NCBI GenBank assembly: GCA_050693895.1
Contig: JBOGWS010000080.1
Coordinates: 79,265 to 143,264, forward strand
Direction: 5' to 3'
DNA from: WHSV01 sp050693895
GTDB lineage: Bacteria > Actinomycetota > CADDZG01 > WHSQ01
Length of the DNA stretch: 64,000 nt
The notes beneath the pieces were generated by a model. That model did no database searches, had not been told where the DNA came from, and saw only the letters and a program-made list of their open reading frames with translations. Shown in pieces: positions 26,373 through 35,448 of the stretch. A program made the position numbers and the translations under genes. Each line of letters begins with the position of its first letter. Position 1 is the stretch's first letter.

Positions 26373-29084
26373 GTGGCAACCTACCCGGCGCACCGAGAGG
26401 CTGATGTCGCGCTCCGGGACGGGTCGACCGTACGCGTGCGGCCGGTTCTCGAGAGCGATCGGGATGCGATGCTGGCGTTCTTCCAGCGCCTCAAGCCGGA
26501 GTCGCAGTACTTTCGATTCTTTTCGGGCGCAAGTAACTTCGAACCTGCAGCGGACTGGGCGACCAAGGTCGATTACGTCAATCGCTTCGGTCTCGTTGCG
26601 ACGACCGTTCCCGACGAGCGCATCGTCGCTCACGCGGCCTGGCAGCGAAGCGACGAGGATCCGACGCGCGCGGAAGTCGCGTTCGTCAACGCCGACGACT
26701 TCCAGGGCCGTGGCCTCGGTACGATTCTCCTCGCTCATCTCGCGGAGACGGCTGAGGATCTGGGCGTGCTCGTCTTCGAGGCGGAGGTTCTGCCTGAGAA
26801 CCACAGGATGATTGAGGTGTTCAGGCAGTCGGGCTTTCAGGTCAACATGCAACTCGAGCCCGGGGTCATCACGGTCGAGTTTCCGACTTCGTTCTCTGCC
26901 GCCGCCCTGGAGCGCTTCGAGCGACGCGAGCAAACCGCCGCCACGGCTGCCATGCGCAGCTTCTTCAATCCACGATCGGTCGCGGTGATCGGAGCGAGCC
27001 GCACTCCGGGCAGCATCGGATCCGCGATCTTCCGCAATCTCATCGTCGAGGGGTTCAACGGTCCCGTTTACCCCATCAATCCCAAGGCGGACGTGGTCCA
27101 CAGCGTGGCGGCGTACCCGAATGTGCTCGACGTTCCCGGACCCGTCGATCTAGCCGTGATCGTCGTTCCCGCTCGGCTGGTAGTCGACGTCGCCCGCGAC
27201 TGCGGGGAAAAGGGCGTCAAGGCTTTAGTGATCATCTCGGCGGGGTTTTCCGAGACGGGCGAGGAGGGTGTCGTGCGTCAGCGTCGCTTGATGGACGTGT
27301 GCAGGGCAACGGGCATGCGAGTAGTCGGACCGAACTGTATGGGCATCATGAACACGGATCCCGATGTCAAACTCGACGCAAGCTTCGCTCCGTTGTTCCC
27401 ACCGCGCGGACGGGTTGGGTTCTCTTCACAGAGCGGCGCTCTCGGCCTCGCCGTCATCGACTACGCGCATCAGCTCGGCCTGGGAATGTCGACCTTCGTT
27501 AGTGTCGGCAACAAGGCGGACATCTCGGGAAACGATCTAATCAACTACTGGGAGACCGACCCGGACACGGACCTCATCCTGCTCTATCTCGAGAGCTTCG
27601 GTAACCCTCGTAAGTTCTCGCGCATTTGCCGGCGCGTTGGTAAGAAGAAGCCGATCGTCGCCGTCAAGAGCGGGCGCTCGTCGGCAGGAGCGCGCGCCAC
27701 GACCTCGCATACGGGTGCGCTCATTGCAGCCTCGGATGTCACGGTGGATGCCCTCTTCACCCAGGCGGGAGTGATTCGAACCGATACGCTGAACGAACTG
27801 TTCGATGTCGCGGCGTTGCTCGCGAATCAGCCGCCACCGGAGGGACGGCGGGTGGCGATCGTCACGAACGCGGGAGGACCGGGAATTCTCTGCGCCGATG
27901 CGTGTGAAGCGAGTGGGCTCGTCGTGGGCCCGATCCCAGAGCATGTCCGAACCAGGCTGGAAGAGTTTTTGCCCGCGGAGGCCTCCACGACGAATCCGGT
28001 CGACATGATCGCGAGCGCGTCGGCGGACGATTACAAACGGGCGATTCAGGTCGTCGCTGCGAGTGAGGAAATCGACGCGATCATCGTCATCTTCATTCCC
28101 CCTCTCGTTACCCGCCCGGAGGACGTCGCCGATGCAATCAGTGAGGCCACCGCCCATCTCCCGCGCGAGATTCCGCTATTGACGGTGTTCATGTCGTCGC
28201 GCGGAATTCCCGACGAGCTGTCCAGCCATGGCGTTCGCATTCCCAGCTACGCATTCCCCGAGGACGCCGCGCGCGCACTGGCTCGCGCCACCGACTACGG
28301 AGTGTGGCGTAACAAGCTCGCCGGAACGATCCCCACTTTCGTTGAGGTCCGGCGCGACGAGGCCGCCGGAGCGATCGCGGAAGCTCTGGGGGACAAACCC
28401 GAGTGGCTCACGCCCGCACAGACCGCCCGTCTCTTCGCCTGCTACGGCCTGCCGCTCGTCGAGCAACGGCTGGCCGGGACCCCAGACGACGTTGCCAAGG
28501 CTGCCTCGGAATTCGAGGGTCCAGTGGTTCTGAAGGCCGTGGCTCCCGGGCTAGTGCACAAGACGGAGGCGGGGGGAGTGCGGCTCGGCCTCCAGGGTGT
28601 GGATGAGGTGCAAGCCGCCGCCGTCGAGATGGAGGAATCGGTTCGGGCCGCCGGTCACGAGGTCGAGGAGTTCTTGATCCAGCCGGTGGTTCCCGATGGG
28701 GTCGAGATGATCGTGGGAGTTGCGCTCGATCCCAGCTTCGGCCCCGTGATCGCCTGCGGTGCGGGCGGCACGGCGGTCGAGCTGTTGAAGGACATCAGCG
28801 TGCGCATCACTCCTCTGACCGATGAGGATGTCCGCGGGATGATCCGTGGCCTCGCCACTTACCCGCTCCTCGAGGGCTACAGGGGTTCCGAGCCGGTCGA
28901 TATCGCGAGCCTGGAGGAGCTTCTGCTGAGGGTCTCGACGATGGTCGAAGCACATCCCGAGATACTCGAGATGGACTGTAACCCCGTGAAAGTGACGCCT
29001 GCGGGGTCGTCCATCGTGGATGCACGGGTGAGGGTCGCACCGGTCGAGCCCGCACTGCCCGTTTCGGCTCGCCGCCGTAACTGA
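26373..29084 (+). CDS. GNAT acetyltransferase fused to NDP-forming acyl-CoA synthetase (Pat-like)
   Basis: 903 residues: N-terminal GNAT domain (about 10-175, acetyl-CoA loop near DFQGRGLGTILLAHLAE), CoA-binding domain (about 195-330, NPRSVAVIGASRTPGSIGSA), succinyl-CoA-ligase-like domain with ATTSHTGALIAASD near 442, and a C-terminal ATP-grasp (about 670-890). Enterobacterial Pat/PatZ acetylates and silences acetyl-CoA synthetase; there the GNAT domain is C-terminal, while here it is N-terminal as in streptomycete Pat. The His of SHTGA, the phosphorylated residue in active ligases, is kept. The acsA product is a plausible target. Leaderless GTG start. Confidence 0.88.
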   Translation: MATYPAHREADVALRDGSTVRVRPVLESDRDAMLAFFQRLKPESQYFRFFSGASNFEPAADWATKVDYVNRFGLVATTVPDERIVAHAAWQRSDEDPTRAEVAFVNADDFQGRGLGTILLAHLAETAEDLGVLVFEAEVLPENHRMIEVFRQSGFQVNMQLEPGVITVEFPTSFSAAALERFERREQTAATAAMRSFFNPRSVAVIGASRTPGSIGSAIFRNLIVEGFNGPVYPINPKADVVHSVAAYPNVLDVPGPVDLAVIVVPARLVVDVARDCGEKGVKALVIISAGFSETGEEGVVRQRRLMDVCRATGMRVVGPNCMGIMNTDPDVKLDASFAPLFPPRGRVGFSSQSGALGLAVIDYAHQLGLGMSTFVSVGNKADISGNDLINYWETDPDTDLILLYLESFGNPRKFSRICRRVGKKKPIVAVKSGRSSAGARATTSHTGALIAASDVTVDALFTQAGVIRTDTLNELFDVAALLANQPPPEGRRVAIVTNAGGPGILCADACEASGLVVGPIPEHVRTRLEEFLPAEASTTNPVDMIASASADDYKRAIQVVAASEEIDAIIVIFIPPLVTRPEDVADAISEATAHLPREIPLLTVFMSSRGIPDELSSHGVRIPSYAFPEDAARALARATDYGVWRNKLAGTIPTFVEVRRDEAAGAIAEALGDKPEWLTPAQTARLFACYGLPLVEQRLAGTPDDVAKAASEFEGPVVLKAVAPGLVHKTEAGGVRLGLQGVDEVQAAAVEMEESVRAAGHEVEEFLIQPVVPDGVEMIVGVALDPSFGPVIACGAGGTAVELLKDISVRITPLTDEDVRGMIRGLATYPLLEGYRGSEPVDIASLEELLLRVSTMVEAHPEILEMDCNPVKVTPAGSSIVDARVRVAPVEPALPVSARRRN

Positions 29085-29131
29085 AGCTCGGCTTCCTCAA
29101 GAACCGTGGTGGCAAAGACGACTCATACCTA

Positions 29132-29932
29132 ATGAGCATTTCCCGCATTCCCGGCACGCCGGTCCACACGGTGGCCAAAATCCTGGAGGGTCTCGCCGAC
29201 GACTGCGTTGTCGTCCACGACCAGCCTATTGGCCGCAGGGGTGCCCGGGTCGACCACATCGTCGTGGGTCCGTTCGGCGTTCTCTGCCTGACCGGGCGCC
29301 TCCAGCGCGGACGCGTAACGGTCACCCACGAGGACTGCATCGCAGAGGGCCGGCGTCTCGACATCGCGTCCAAGGCCCGAAGACAGGCCGCGGCCGTGGG
29401 CGCGCGCCTCAAGTCTGTCTCGGGGCTCGCCTGCGCCCCCGAGGCCGTCGTGGTCATGATCGGCGCCCAACTGACTCTCCAGGCACAGCCCGAGGGCGTG
29501 ACGATCTTGACCGACGATGCACTGCCCCTATGGCTGAGATCGCTCCCCCAAGCCCTCGATGAGGTGGAGCAGCGCGCTCTATCCCACGCCGTGGCCGACG
29601 CGGATACCTGGAAAACCAAGTCATCGGTGCGCCGAACGAGCCTTTTCGGCAGTCGCTCGGCCCCGGCCGCGGGCTCGCCCGACCCCGAACCCCGGCGAGT
29701 CGCCGTCCATGATTGGGCCCTATTCGAGACCTGGGTGCGAACCGGTGAGCATCGCTTTTACGTTCACGACCCCGACGGCAAGTGTCTTGCCCACTACGAC
29801 GTCGAGGCGAAGGAGCTCGTGCTCGCGAACGAAACGGTCAGGGGCTTCGCGGAGGCGGTGCTCGGCCCCCATATGGACGCCGAGCACGATGTTCGCATCG
29901 ACCCCGCGATCTCGAAGCGAACCCGCCGCTAG
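29132..29932 (+). CDS. NERD-like (nuclease-related) domain protein
   Basis: 266-residue cytosolic protein. The N-terminal region (about 10-140) resembles the NERD fold: GRRGARVDHIVVGPFGVLCL matches the DH-VVGP-GV core, but the usual following Lys (DTK) is replaced by TGR, so nuclease activity is doubtful. The C-terminal part (about 190-266) is an acidic and basic mixed region with HRFYVHDPDGKCLAHYDVEA. No partner is obvious; it is convergent with msrA. Function not assigned. Confidence 0.55.
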   Translation: MSISRIPGTPVHTVAKILEGLADDCVVVHDQPIGRRGARVDHIVVGPFGVLCLTGRLQRGRVTVTHEDCIAEGRRLDIASKARRQAAAVGARLKSVSGLACAPEAVVVMIGAQLTLQAQPEGVTILTDDALPLWLRSLPQALDEVEQRALSHAVADADTWKTKSSVRRTSLFGSRSAPAAGSPDPEPRRVAVHDWALFETWVRTGEHRFYVHDPDGKCLAHYDVEAKELVLANETVRGFAEAVLGPHMDAEHDVRIDPAISKRTRR

Positions 29933-29978
29933 CCCTCTTTGGGTTTCCCTTTGCTCCCGCGCTCAGAATCGCATCGAG

Positions 29979-30458
29979 TTAGAACTTGCATGTCGAGAGG
30001 CCGCGCTTCTCGAGGTACTGCTGGTGGTAATCCTCGGCCTCCCAGAAGGGCTCCGCCGCCACGATCTGCGTCGCTATCGGGCGAGAGGTCCGCTCCTGAA
30101 TCGCGTCGCGCGAGGCCAGCGCCGACTTCTCCTGCTCCGCCGAGTGGAAGAACACGACGGTGCGGTATTGCGTTCCGACGTCGGGGCCCTGGCGGTTGAC
30201 CTGTGTGGGGTCGTGGTTGGCCCAGAAGACGTCCAGCAACTCCTCGTAGGACACTCTCGCCGGATCGAAGGTCACCTCGACGACCTCGGCGTGGTTCGTG
30301 TTGCCCGCGCACACCTCGCGGTAGGTCGGTTGGGTGGTGTGTCCACCTGCGTACCCCACGCGAGTGGACTTGACGCCCTGGATCTGGCGGTAGGCGGCTT
30401 CGATGCCCCAGAAACAGCCGGCTCCGAAAGTCGCGGTCTCGTAGTTCGTTTGCTCCAT
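29979..30458 (-). CDS. msrA: Peptide-methionine (S)-S-oxide reductase MsrA
   Basis: Repairs methionine-S-sulfoxide in oxidised proteins. 159 residues with the catalytic GCFWG near 14-18 (FGAGCFWGIEAAY), GYAGGHTTQPTYREVCAGNTNHAEVVEV, and the EDYHQQYL-K segment near the C-terminus; a resolving Cys lies in STCKF at the end. AAAGGAG precedes the ATG at ideal spacing. A pair of 12-bp direct repeats lies just upstream and may regulate it. Confidence 0.95.
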   Translation of the reverse strand: MEQTNYETATFGAGCFWGIEAAYRQIQGVKSTRVGYAGGHTTQPTYREVCAGNTNHAEVVEVTFDPARVSYEELLDVFWANHDPTQVNRQGPDVGTQYRTVVFFHSAEQEKSALASRDAIQERTSRPIATQIVAAEPFWEAEDYHQQYLEKRGLSTCKF

Positions 30459-30473
30459 GTGAGCGACTCCTTT

Positions 30474-30499
30474 GGTAGAAGGTCGGTGGTGGAAGGTCG
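30474..30499. repeat. 12-bp direct repeats upstream of msrA
   Basis: GGTAGAAGGTCG (30474-30485) and GGTGGAAGGTCG (30488-30499) differ at one base and are spaced with a 14-bp period, 15-41 bp upstream of the msrA start. Tandem half-sites could bind a dimeric regulator; no known motif is matched. Confidence 0.4.
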
Positions 30500-30602
30500 T
30501 TGAATATCGTCCCGCTGCGGCCAGCCTACGAAATCGCCGTGGCTATCGGCCCTGCGTCGTGTTCAACGACGGGCCCGGGCGCACTGTTCCGGTCCGGGTG
30601 AT

Positions 30603-32432
30603 CTAGCCTCCACGCCCGAGCGCCCGGGCCACACGCCGGGGCAGCGGATGCTCGAACAACTCCTCGAGTGGGAGCGGGAGCGGCACCGACCAGTTGGGTC
30701 TTTCGTCGGTCGTGCCCGGCTGATTCGGGCGTCCCTCCACCCCAAGCGAGTCCTCGAGCGTCGGCACCAGAAGACGGCTCGGCGCCCGTGACAGCAGTTC
30801 ATGGATTCGAACGATGACCTCTTCGACCGGGGCGTCATCGGCGAGCCCAAGCCGGTCGCGCAGGCGATCTCTCGTCGCGACCGTGCCCTCGACGTTCGGC
30901 TGGAGCTCGAGATCCTGCTGCATCCGGAGGTCCGAGCCGGTCCACAGCCCTGCGATGGTGGGGAGATCGTGGTTCGTCACGGCGGCCATGGTCGACTCCG
31001 GGTAACTCTCCGGGTCGTCCTCGAACCACAGGACCCGGTATCCCATGATGTTGCGGCGCTGCATCTCCTCGCGCACGAACGGTTCGACCGTGCCGAGGTC
31101 CTCTCCCACGACATAGGCGTTCGCTCTGTGGCTCTCGAGACCGAGGATGTTGAGCAGATCCTCGTAGGGATAGCGAACATAGGTGCCCTCCGCCGCCGAG
31201 AGCCCATTGGGGATCCAAAAGAGCCGGAACAAGCCCATCACGTGGTCGAAGCGCAGACCCGCGCCGGCCAGGCCCGACCGGATGGTCTCGATGAAGCCGC
31301 GGTATCCGGACGCCCGGAGCTTCCAGGGGTCGAAGGGAGGAAGACTCCAGTCCTGCCCGAGCGAGTTGAACTCGTCCGGTGGAGCTCCCACGCTGACGCC
31401 GGGCACCAGGACGTCCTGCCAGATCCACGCGTCGGCGCCCTCGGGATCGACTCCGATTGCGAGATCGTGAACGATGTCGATTGCGTCTTTCGCATCGTCG
31501 AGCTGGCTCTCCAGCAGCCACTGCACCCATGCGTGGAAGCGGATTCGTCCTGCGTTGTCCCTCTGCCACCGAGCGACCGCCGGGGAATCCGGTCGCTCGA
31601 AGCCGTTGGGCCAGCGCGACACCCCGCCCCCGTAGTGCTCGGCCAACGAGACGAAGGTCGCATAGTTGCGAAGCAACTCACCACCCGACCGCAGGTAACG
31701 CTGGAACTCTTCGGAGCTGGGGGCACGTTCATGGATGCGTTCGAGCGCGTCCATCTTCAAGCGGTATGCGGCATCGCGATCGATGAGTTCGCCGTGATTG
31801 AGGGCCCTGCCCTCGTCGATCAACTCGCTCAGGTCGACCCCTGCCTCCGAAGCTCCAGGCAGGTCCTCGATGCTCAGGTAGAGCGGGTTGCGGAATCGCC
31901 TGCTCGACGGTGTGTAAGGGCTCTTCTGCTGCTCTGCGGTGGGGAGCGCGGCGTGAAGAGGGTTTACCAGCAGCATGCCGGCCCCTTCGGAACGAGCCCA
32001 GTCACCGAGGCGACGGAGATCGGAGAGGTCGCCGATACCCCAGCTGCGGACCGAGCGAGCGGAGTAGAGCTGCGCGCCCCAACCCCAGGTCTTGAGCTTC
32101 TTCGGCAGAAAGCACGCGCCGGGACTAACGATCAGACAATGCTCGTAACCGTCGGCGTGTACGAGCGTGTGATATCCGAGCGGCGTGTCGGGCGGCATGT
32201 TGCCGCGAGCGTGGATCTCTCCGCCGTCCTCGAGACGAATAGTCACGTCGTCGCCCAGTCGAACCGGATGGTCGCGCCTCACGACCCACGCGGTCGGCTC
32301 GGGCGGTCGCTCCTCCGTCGCGTCCATGGCATCGAGCAACGAGCCCGTCACCTGCTCGGAGGTCGCGCGCCACTGCCCGCGATAGTCGTGATAGCCGGGA
32401 TCGATGCCCCAGGCGCGCGGGTCGGGATTCAC
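30603..32432 (-). CDS. malQ: 4-alpha-glucanotransferase (amylomaltase, GH77)
   Basis: Transfers alpha-1,4-glucan segments between maltodextrins in glycogen/maltose metabolism. 609 residues with an N-terminal extension (about 1-100) before the GH77 barrel. Nucleophile Asp in LRFDHVMGLFR near 395, acid/base Glu in VVGEDLGTV near 443 and transition-state Asp in TNHDLPT near 485. GTG start with TAGGTT exactly 6 nt upstream. GlgC at 44853 belongs to the same storage-carbohydrate chemistry but is not adjacent. Confidence 0.93.
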   Translation of the reverse strand: MNPDPRAWGIDPGYHDYRGQWRATSEQVTGSLLDAMDATEERPPEPTAWVVRRDHPVRLGDDVTIRLEDGGEIHARGNMPPDTPLGYHTLVHADGYEHCLIVSPGACFLPKKLKTWGWGAQLYSARSVRSWGIGDLSDLRRLGDWARSEGAGMLLVNPLHAALPTAEQQKSPYTPSSRRFRNPLYLSIEDLPGASEAGVDLSELIDEGRALNHGELIDRDAAYRLKMDALERIHERAPSSEEFQRYLRSGGELLRNYATFVSLAEHYGGGVSRWPNGFERPDSPAVARWQRDNAGRIRFHAWVQWLLESQLDDAKDAIDIVHDLAIGVDPEGADAWIWQDVLVPGVSVGAPPDEFNSLGQDWSLPPFDPWKLRASGYRGFIETIRSGLAGAGLRFDHVMGLFRLFWIPNGLSAAEGTYVRYPYEDLLNILGLESHRANAYVVGEDLGTVEPFVREEMQRRNIMGYRVLWFEDDPESYPESTMAAVTNHDLPTIAGLWTGSDLRMQQDLELQPNVEGTVATRDRLRDRLGLADDAPVEEVIVRIHELLSRAPSRLLVPTLEDSLGVEGRPNQPGTTDERPNWSVPLPLPLEELFEHPLPRRVARALGRGG

Positions 32433-32438
32433 CGTTCG

Positions 32439-32448
32439 AACCTACTGT
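32439..32448. promoter_or_regulatory. Overlapping divergent -10 boxes (malQ / small ORF)
   Basis: AACCTACTGT holds TAGGTT on the minus strand, 6 nt before the malQ GTG, and TACTGT on the plus strand (32443-32448), 24 nt before the GTG of the small ORF at 32473. Same shared-TA arrangement as at 26357-26366. Confidence 0.45.
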
Positions 32449-32472
32449 CAACCCAAGTCCGTGTGACCACCT

Positions 32473-32619
32473 GTGCCTTGCGAGCTGTTCCATTCGCAGC
32501 TGCGGCACTACGGGGGCTTGGTCGATATCGAGCAGGTGCACAACCTCCTGGAGACCGAAGGACACCTCGAGGCTCGACGACGAGGCGCGCAGGAGGTGGC
32601 AGAGCTCGCCGGTTACTGA
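32473..32619 (+). CDS. Candidate small protein, 48 residues
   Basis: GTG-initiated frame of 48 codons between malQ and the convergent PLP decarboxylase, beginning MPCELFHSQLRHYGGLVDIE and ending EVAELAGY. Third codon positions are mostly G or C, matching real genes here, and an in-frame stop lies three codons upstream. The sequence looks helical and mixed-charge, with no signal or membrane segment. There is no Shine-Dalgarno; a possible divergent -10 box is at 32443. No homolog is recognised, so this could still be chance. Confidence 0.4.
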   Translation: MPCELFHSQLRHYGGLVDIEQVHNLLETEGHLEARRRGAQEVAELAGY

Positions 32620-32632
32620 AGTACCCAAACCC

Positions 32633-34066
32633 TCAGCGGTCGTCTGTGATCTCGGCCCCCAGCTCGCGCACGACCTCGATCAGCAGATCGACGTCCACCT
32701 CGGACGTCCGGTAGTTGACGATGGCGGGTCGAAAGGCGACTTTGCCCTCGAATCTCGTGGTTCCGAAATAGACGCGCCCGTCTGCGAGCACCGCGTCGCC
32801 GAGTCGCAGGTTGATGTCGTCTAGCTCGCTCTCGGGCACGCCCGCCGGCCGGTAGCGGAAGCAGACGATGTTCAAGATAACGTCGGCCAGAAGCTCGAGA
32901 TCGTCGGCTTTCTCGACCTGCTCTGCGACGCGCCGGGTCAACGCGAGATGCCGCTCGACCATTTCGCGATATCCGTCTCGTCCGTAGGCGCGAAGGGTTG
33001 CCCACACCGCCAGCGCTCGGGCCTTGCGAGAGCTCTCGGGGCCGATCATCGCAAAGTTGGGTTGCTGTTCGCCACCGCCGACGTAGTAGGACGCCGTCGC
33101 GCCGAAGACGCCTCCGAGCAGTGACCCGTCACGCACGAAGGCGAACCCCGAGTCGTGAGGGACGTTCAGCCACTTATGTCCGTCGGAGATGACCGAGTGA
33201 GCGTTCTCGATGCCCTCTGTAAGTGAGCGAGTCTCCGGTGCGATGCGCGAGAAGAGGCCGAATGCACCGTCGACGTGTATCCATGCGTTGTGTCGGTTGC
33301 CGATTTCGATCATCTTCGGGATCGGGTCGAAGTCACCCGCGTTGACCTCACCCGCGTTGGCAATCACGACCGAAGGGGCTCCGCCGAGTCCCTCGAGTGC
33401 AGCCTCGAAGGCCTCGAGGTCCAAACGACCACGCTCGTCGCGCTCGAAGAGTCGCACCTGGTTACGCCCGACACCGAGCATCCCGAGGGCCTTGGAGGCA
33501 GACGCGTGAATGTGCCCGCTCGAGAAGACCGGCATCGCTTCGAGAGAAGCGATGCCATCGTCGTCCACGTCGACTCCGTGCTGGAGTCCCCACCACCTGC
33601 GTCCGCATGCCAGTCCGACGAAGTTCGCCATGGTCGCGCCCGTGACGAGGACGCCACCCCAGTCCTCCGGGAGCTCGAATAGCTCCTTCAACCAGTCGAT
33701 GGCGATCAGTTCGAGATCGGCGCCGAACGGAGACGCGGCCCACATTCCGACGTTCTGGTCCAGTGTCGTTGTGAGCCACTCCGCGCCGAGACCCGCCGGA
33801 GTCGCTCCGCCGACAACGAAATGAAAGAAGCGGGGACCGGCGGACCTTATGGCTCCCGCGTGTCCCGCTGCGGCGAGCTCGGTCAGAGCGGTCAGTGCGC
33901 CATCACCCTTTCGAGGAAGGGGGCCGCGGAGAGACTTGGCGGCCGTTTCGGCCTCCGGAGTCCGCACGTGTGAGTCGGCGAGCGCCGACAGATAGCGCTC
34001 GGCCTCCGAGCGCGCGAGATCCAGTACTTCGTTGAGGTTGGCGAGATCGTCGCGTGGATGTGTCAT
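32633..34066 (-). CDS. PLP-dependent group II decarboxylase-like protein
   Basis: 477-residue fold-type I PLP enzyme of the aromatic/glutamate/tyrosine decarboxylase class. PLP-binding Lys in SDGHKWLNVPHDSG near 298, Asp in WIHVDGAFG near 268, and GVLVTGATMANFVGLACGRR near 138. Substrate not determinable; an amino acid or a sulfinate are the usual choices. The start is an ATG with CATAGT 6 nt upstream, again leaderless-like. Its gene faces away from the M20 amidohydrolase gene. Confidence 0.88.
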   Translation of the reverse strand: MTHPRDDLANLNEVLDLARSEAERYLSALADSHVRTPEAETAAKSLRGPLPRKGDGALTALTELAAAGHAGAIRSAGPRFFHFVVGGATPAGLGAEWLTTTLDQNVGMWAASPFGADLELIAIDWLKELFELPEDWGGVLVTGATMANFVGLACGRRWWGLQHGVDVDDDGIASLEAMPVFSSGHIHASASKALGMLGVGRNQVRLFERDERGRLDLEAFEAALEGLGGAPSVVIANAGEVNAGDFDPIPKMIEIGNRHNAWIHVDGAFGLFSRIAPETRSLTEGIENAHSVISDGHKWLNVPHDSGFAFVRDGSLLGGVFGATASYYVGGGEQQPNFAMIGPESSRKARALAVWATLRAYGRDGYREMVERHLALTRRVAEQVEKADDLELLADVILNIVCFRYRPAGVPESELDDINLRLGDAVLADGRVYFGTTRFEGKVAFRPAIVNYRTSEVDVDLLIEVVRELGAEITDDR

Positions 34067-34174
34067 CCACCCACTATGACGCAGCGCGCCGCCGTTCGCT
34101 CAGAGTACATAGTTGCGTGGAAGGACGATCGGCTCGACGATCGCGGGGCATTACCCGAGTGTGAGGGAACAGAG

Positions 34175-35401
34175 ATGGAGATCAACGGGGACCGGCTGTG
34201 GAATCTGCTCGCCGAGGTGAACGAGTTCGGCGCACTCGAATCGGGCGGCGTGGAGAGGCTCGCCTGGACCGAGCCGGAGATCGCAGCCCGGGGCTGGCTG
34301 GCGGAGCGTTGTAGGGCCGAGGGCCTGGAGGTCGATTTCGACGAGGCCGGCAACGTTTGGGCTTTCGCAGGACGGCGGCCCGCCGTGATCTTGGGATCGC
34401 ATCTGGATACCGTCCCCAACGCGGGGCGGTTCGATGGGGCGCTCGGCATCGTTTCGGCGCTCGAGACGTTGCTGTCGGCCCGCGAAGCGGAGGCTCCGGG
34501 ATGGGATCACCTGGGACTGCTGTGCTTTACCGACGAAGAGGGCGTGCGCTTCGGCCTCGGCATGACCGGAAGCCGGGCCCTGGCCGGTGACATCGAGTCC
34601 GACGAGGTGCACGCCGCGTCGAGCTCGGACGGCGTCAGGTTGTCCGACGAGCTGGCCGCTGCGGGCTTCGAAGCAGGACTCATCGGCCGCGTGGCGTCCC
34701 GCAGGACTCATGTGAGGGCGTACCTCGAGGTTCACGTCGAGCAGGGCCGCAGGCTCGAGCGCGCCAACAAGGCGGTGGGCATCGTGACGGGCATCGTGGG
34801 GTTGAGCCATTGGCGCATCGACGTGACCGGTGAGGCCAATCACGCCGGAACCACCATGTCGGAGGACCGCAGGGACGCGCTGATCCCCCTCGCGTCGGCC
34901 ATTCGGGAAGCGCAGAGGACAATGCGTGACTCGGACGGACTGGTGGCGACGGTAGGCGAAGCCGAGGTCGTCAACGGCGCCACCAACATCGTTCCGGGAC
35001 ACGCTCGAGCTTCCCTCGACGTCCGGAGCCTGGACGATGACCTAATCGACCGAGCGAACGCGCGGATCATAGGTGTCGCCCGTTTCGCAGCCGAACAAAA
35101 CGGATGTGAGCTGCGCGCACGGGAGATCAAGAGGCTTCGGTCGGCGCCGATGGCGCCCGCTGTGCTCGACGCAATGCGGACGGCGGCGCGGAACCTCGAC
35201 CTCGACTCACCTGAGATGCCGAGCATGGCAGGGCACGACGCTATGACCCTTACCAAGACGGGTGTCGAGTGCGGGATGGTTTTCGTTCGCTCAGAAGCGG
35301 GAATCTCTCATTCGCCGAGGGAAGGGTCTTCGCAGGCCGATTGCGTCGCGGGTGCGAATCTCCTTGCGACCGCCGCCCTGGAGCTTGCGGTGGGCAACTA
35401 A
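34175..35401 (+). CDS. M20-family amidohydrolase (carbamoylase/allantoate amidohydrolase type)
   Basis: 408-residue metal-dependent hydrolase of the Zn-dependent hydantoinase/carbamoylase family. HLDTVPNAGRFDGALG near 76-91 supplies the His and bridging Asp, CFTDEEGVRFG the Glu pair near 120, VHVEQGRRLE the His near 186, and GHDAMTL and ISHSPRE the late ligands. It hydrolyses an N-carbamoyl or ureido amide; the exact substrate is unclear. ATG 34175 with AGGGA upstream is chosen; the open frame extends upstream to 34058. Confidence 0.88.
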   Translation: MEINGDRLWNLLAEVNEFGALESGGVERLAWTEPEIAARGWLAERCRAEGLEVDFDEAGNVWAFAGRRPAVILGSHLDTVPNAGRFDGALGIVSALETLLSAREAEAPGWDHLGLLCFTDEEGVRFGLGMTGSRALAGDIESDEVHAASSSDGVRLSDELAAAGFEAGLIGRVASRRTHVRAYLEVHVEQGRRLERANKAVGIVTGIVGLSHWRIDVTGEANHAGTTMSEDRRDALIPLASAIREAQRTMRDSDGLVATVGEAEVVNGATNIVPGHARASLDVRSLDDDLIDRANARIIGVARFAAEQNGCELRAREIKRLRSAPMAPAVLDAMRTAARNLDLDSPEMPSMAGHDAMTLTKTGVECGMVFVRSEAGISHSPREGSSQADCVAGANLLATAALELAVGN

Positions 35402-35448
35402 ACGTTTCGGCCGTCATGCGGGAAGAGGTTCAAGGGGGCAGGGACAGG

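Noticed and set aside
30801..32714. 637-codon open frame antisense to malQ
   Set aside because: The real gene on the other strand has all GH77 catalytic motifs; long antisense frames are expected in GC-rich DNA. The same reasoning removes 1114-1875, 19829-20842 and 25667-26314.
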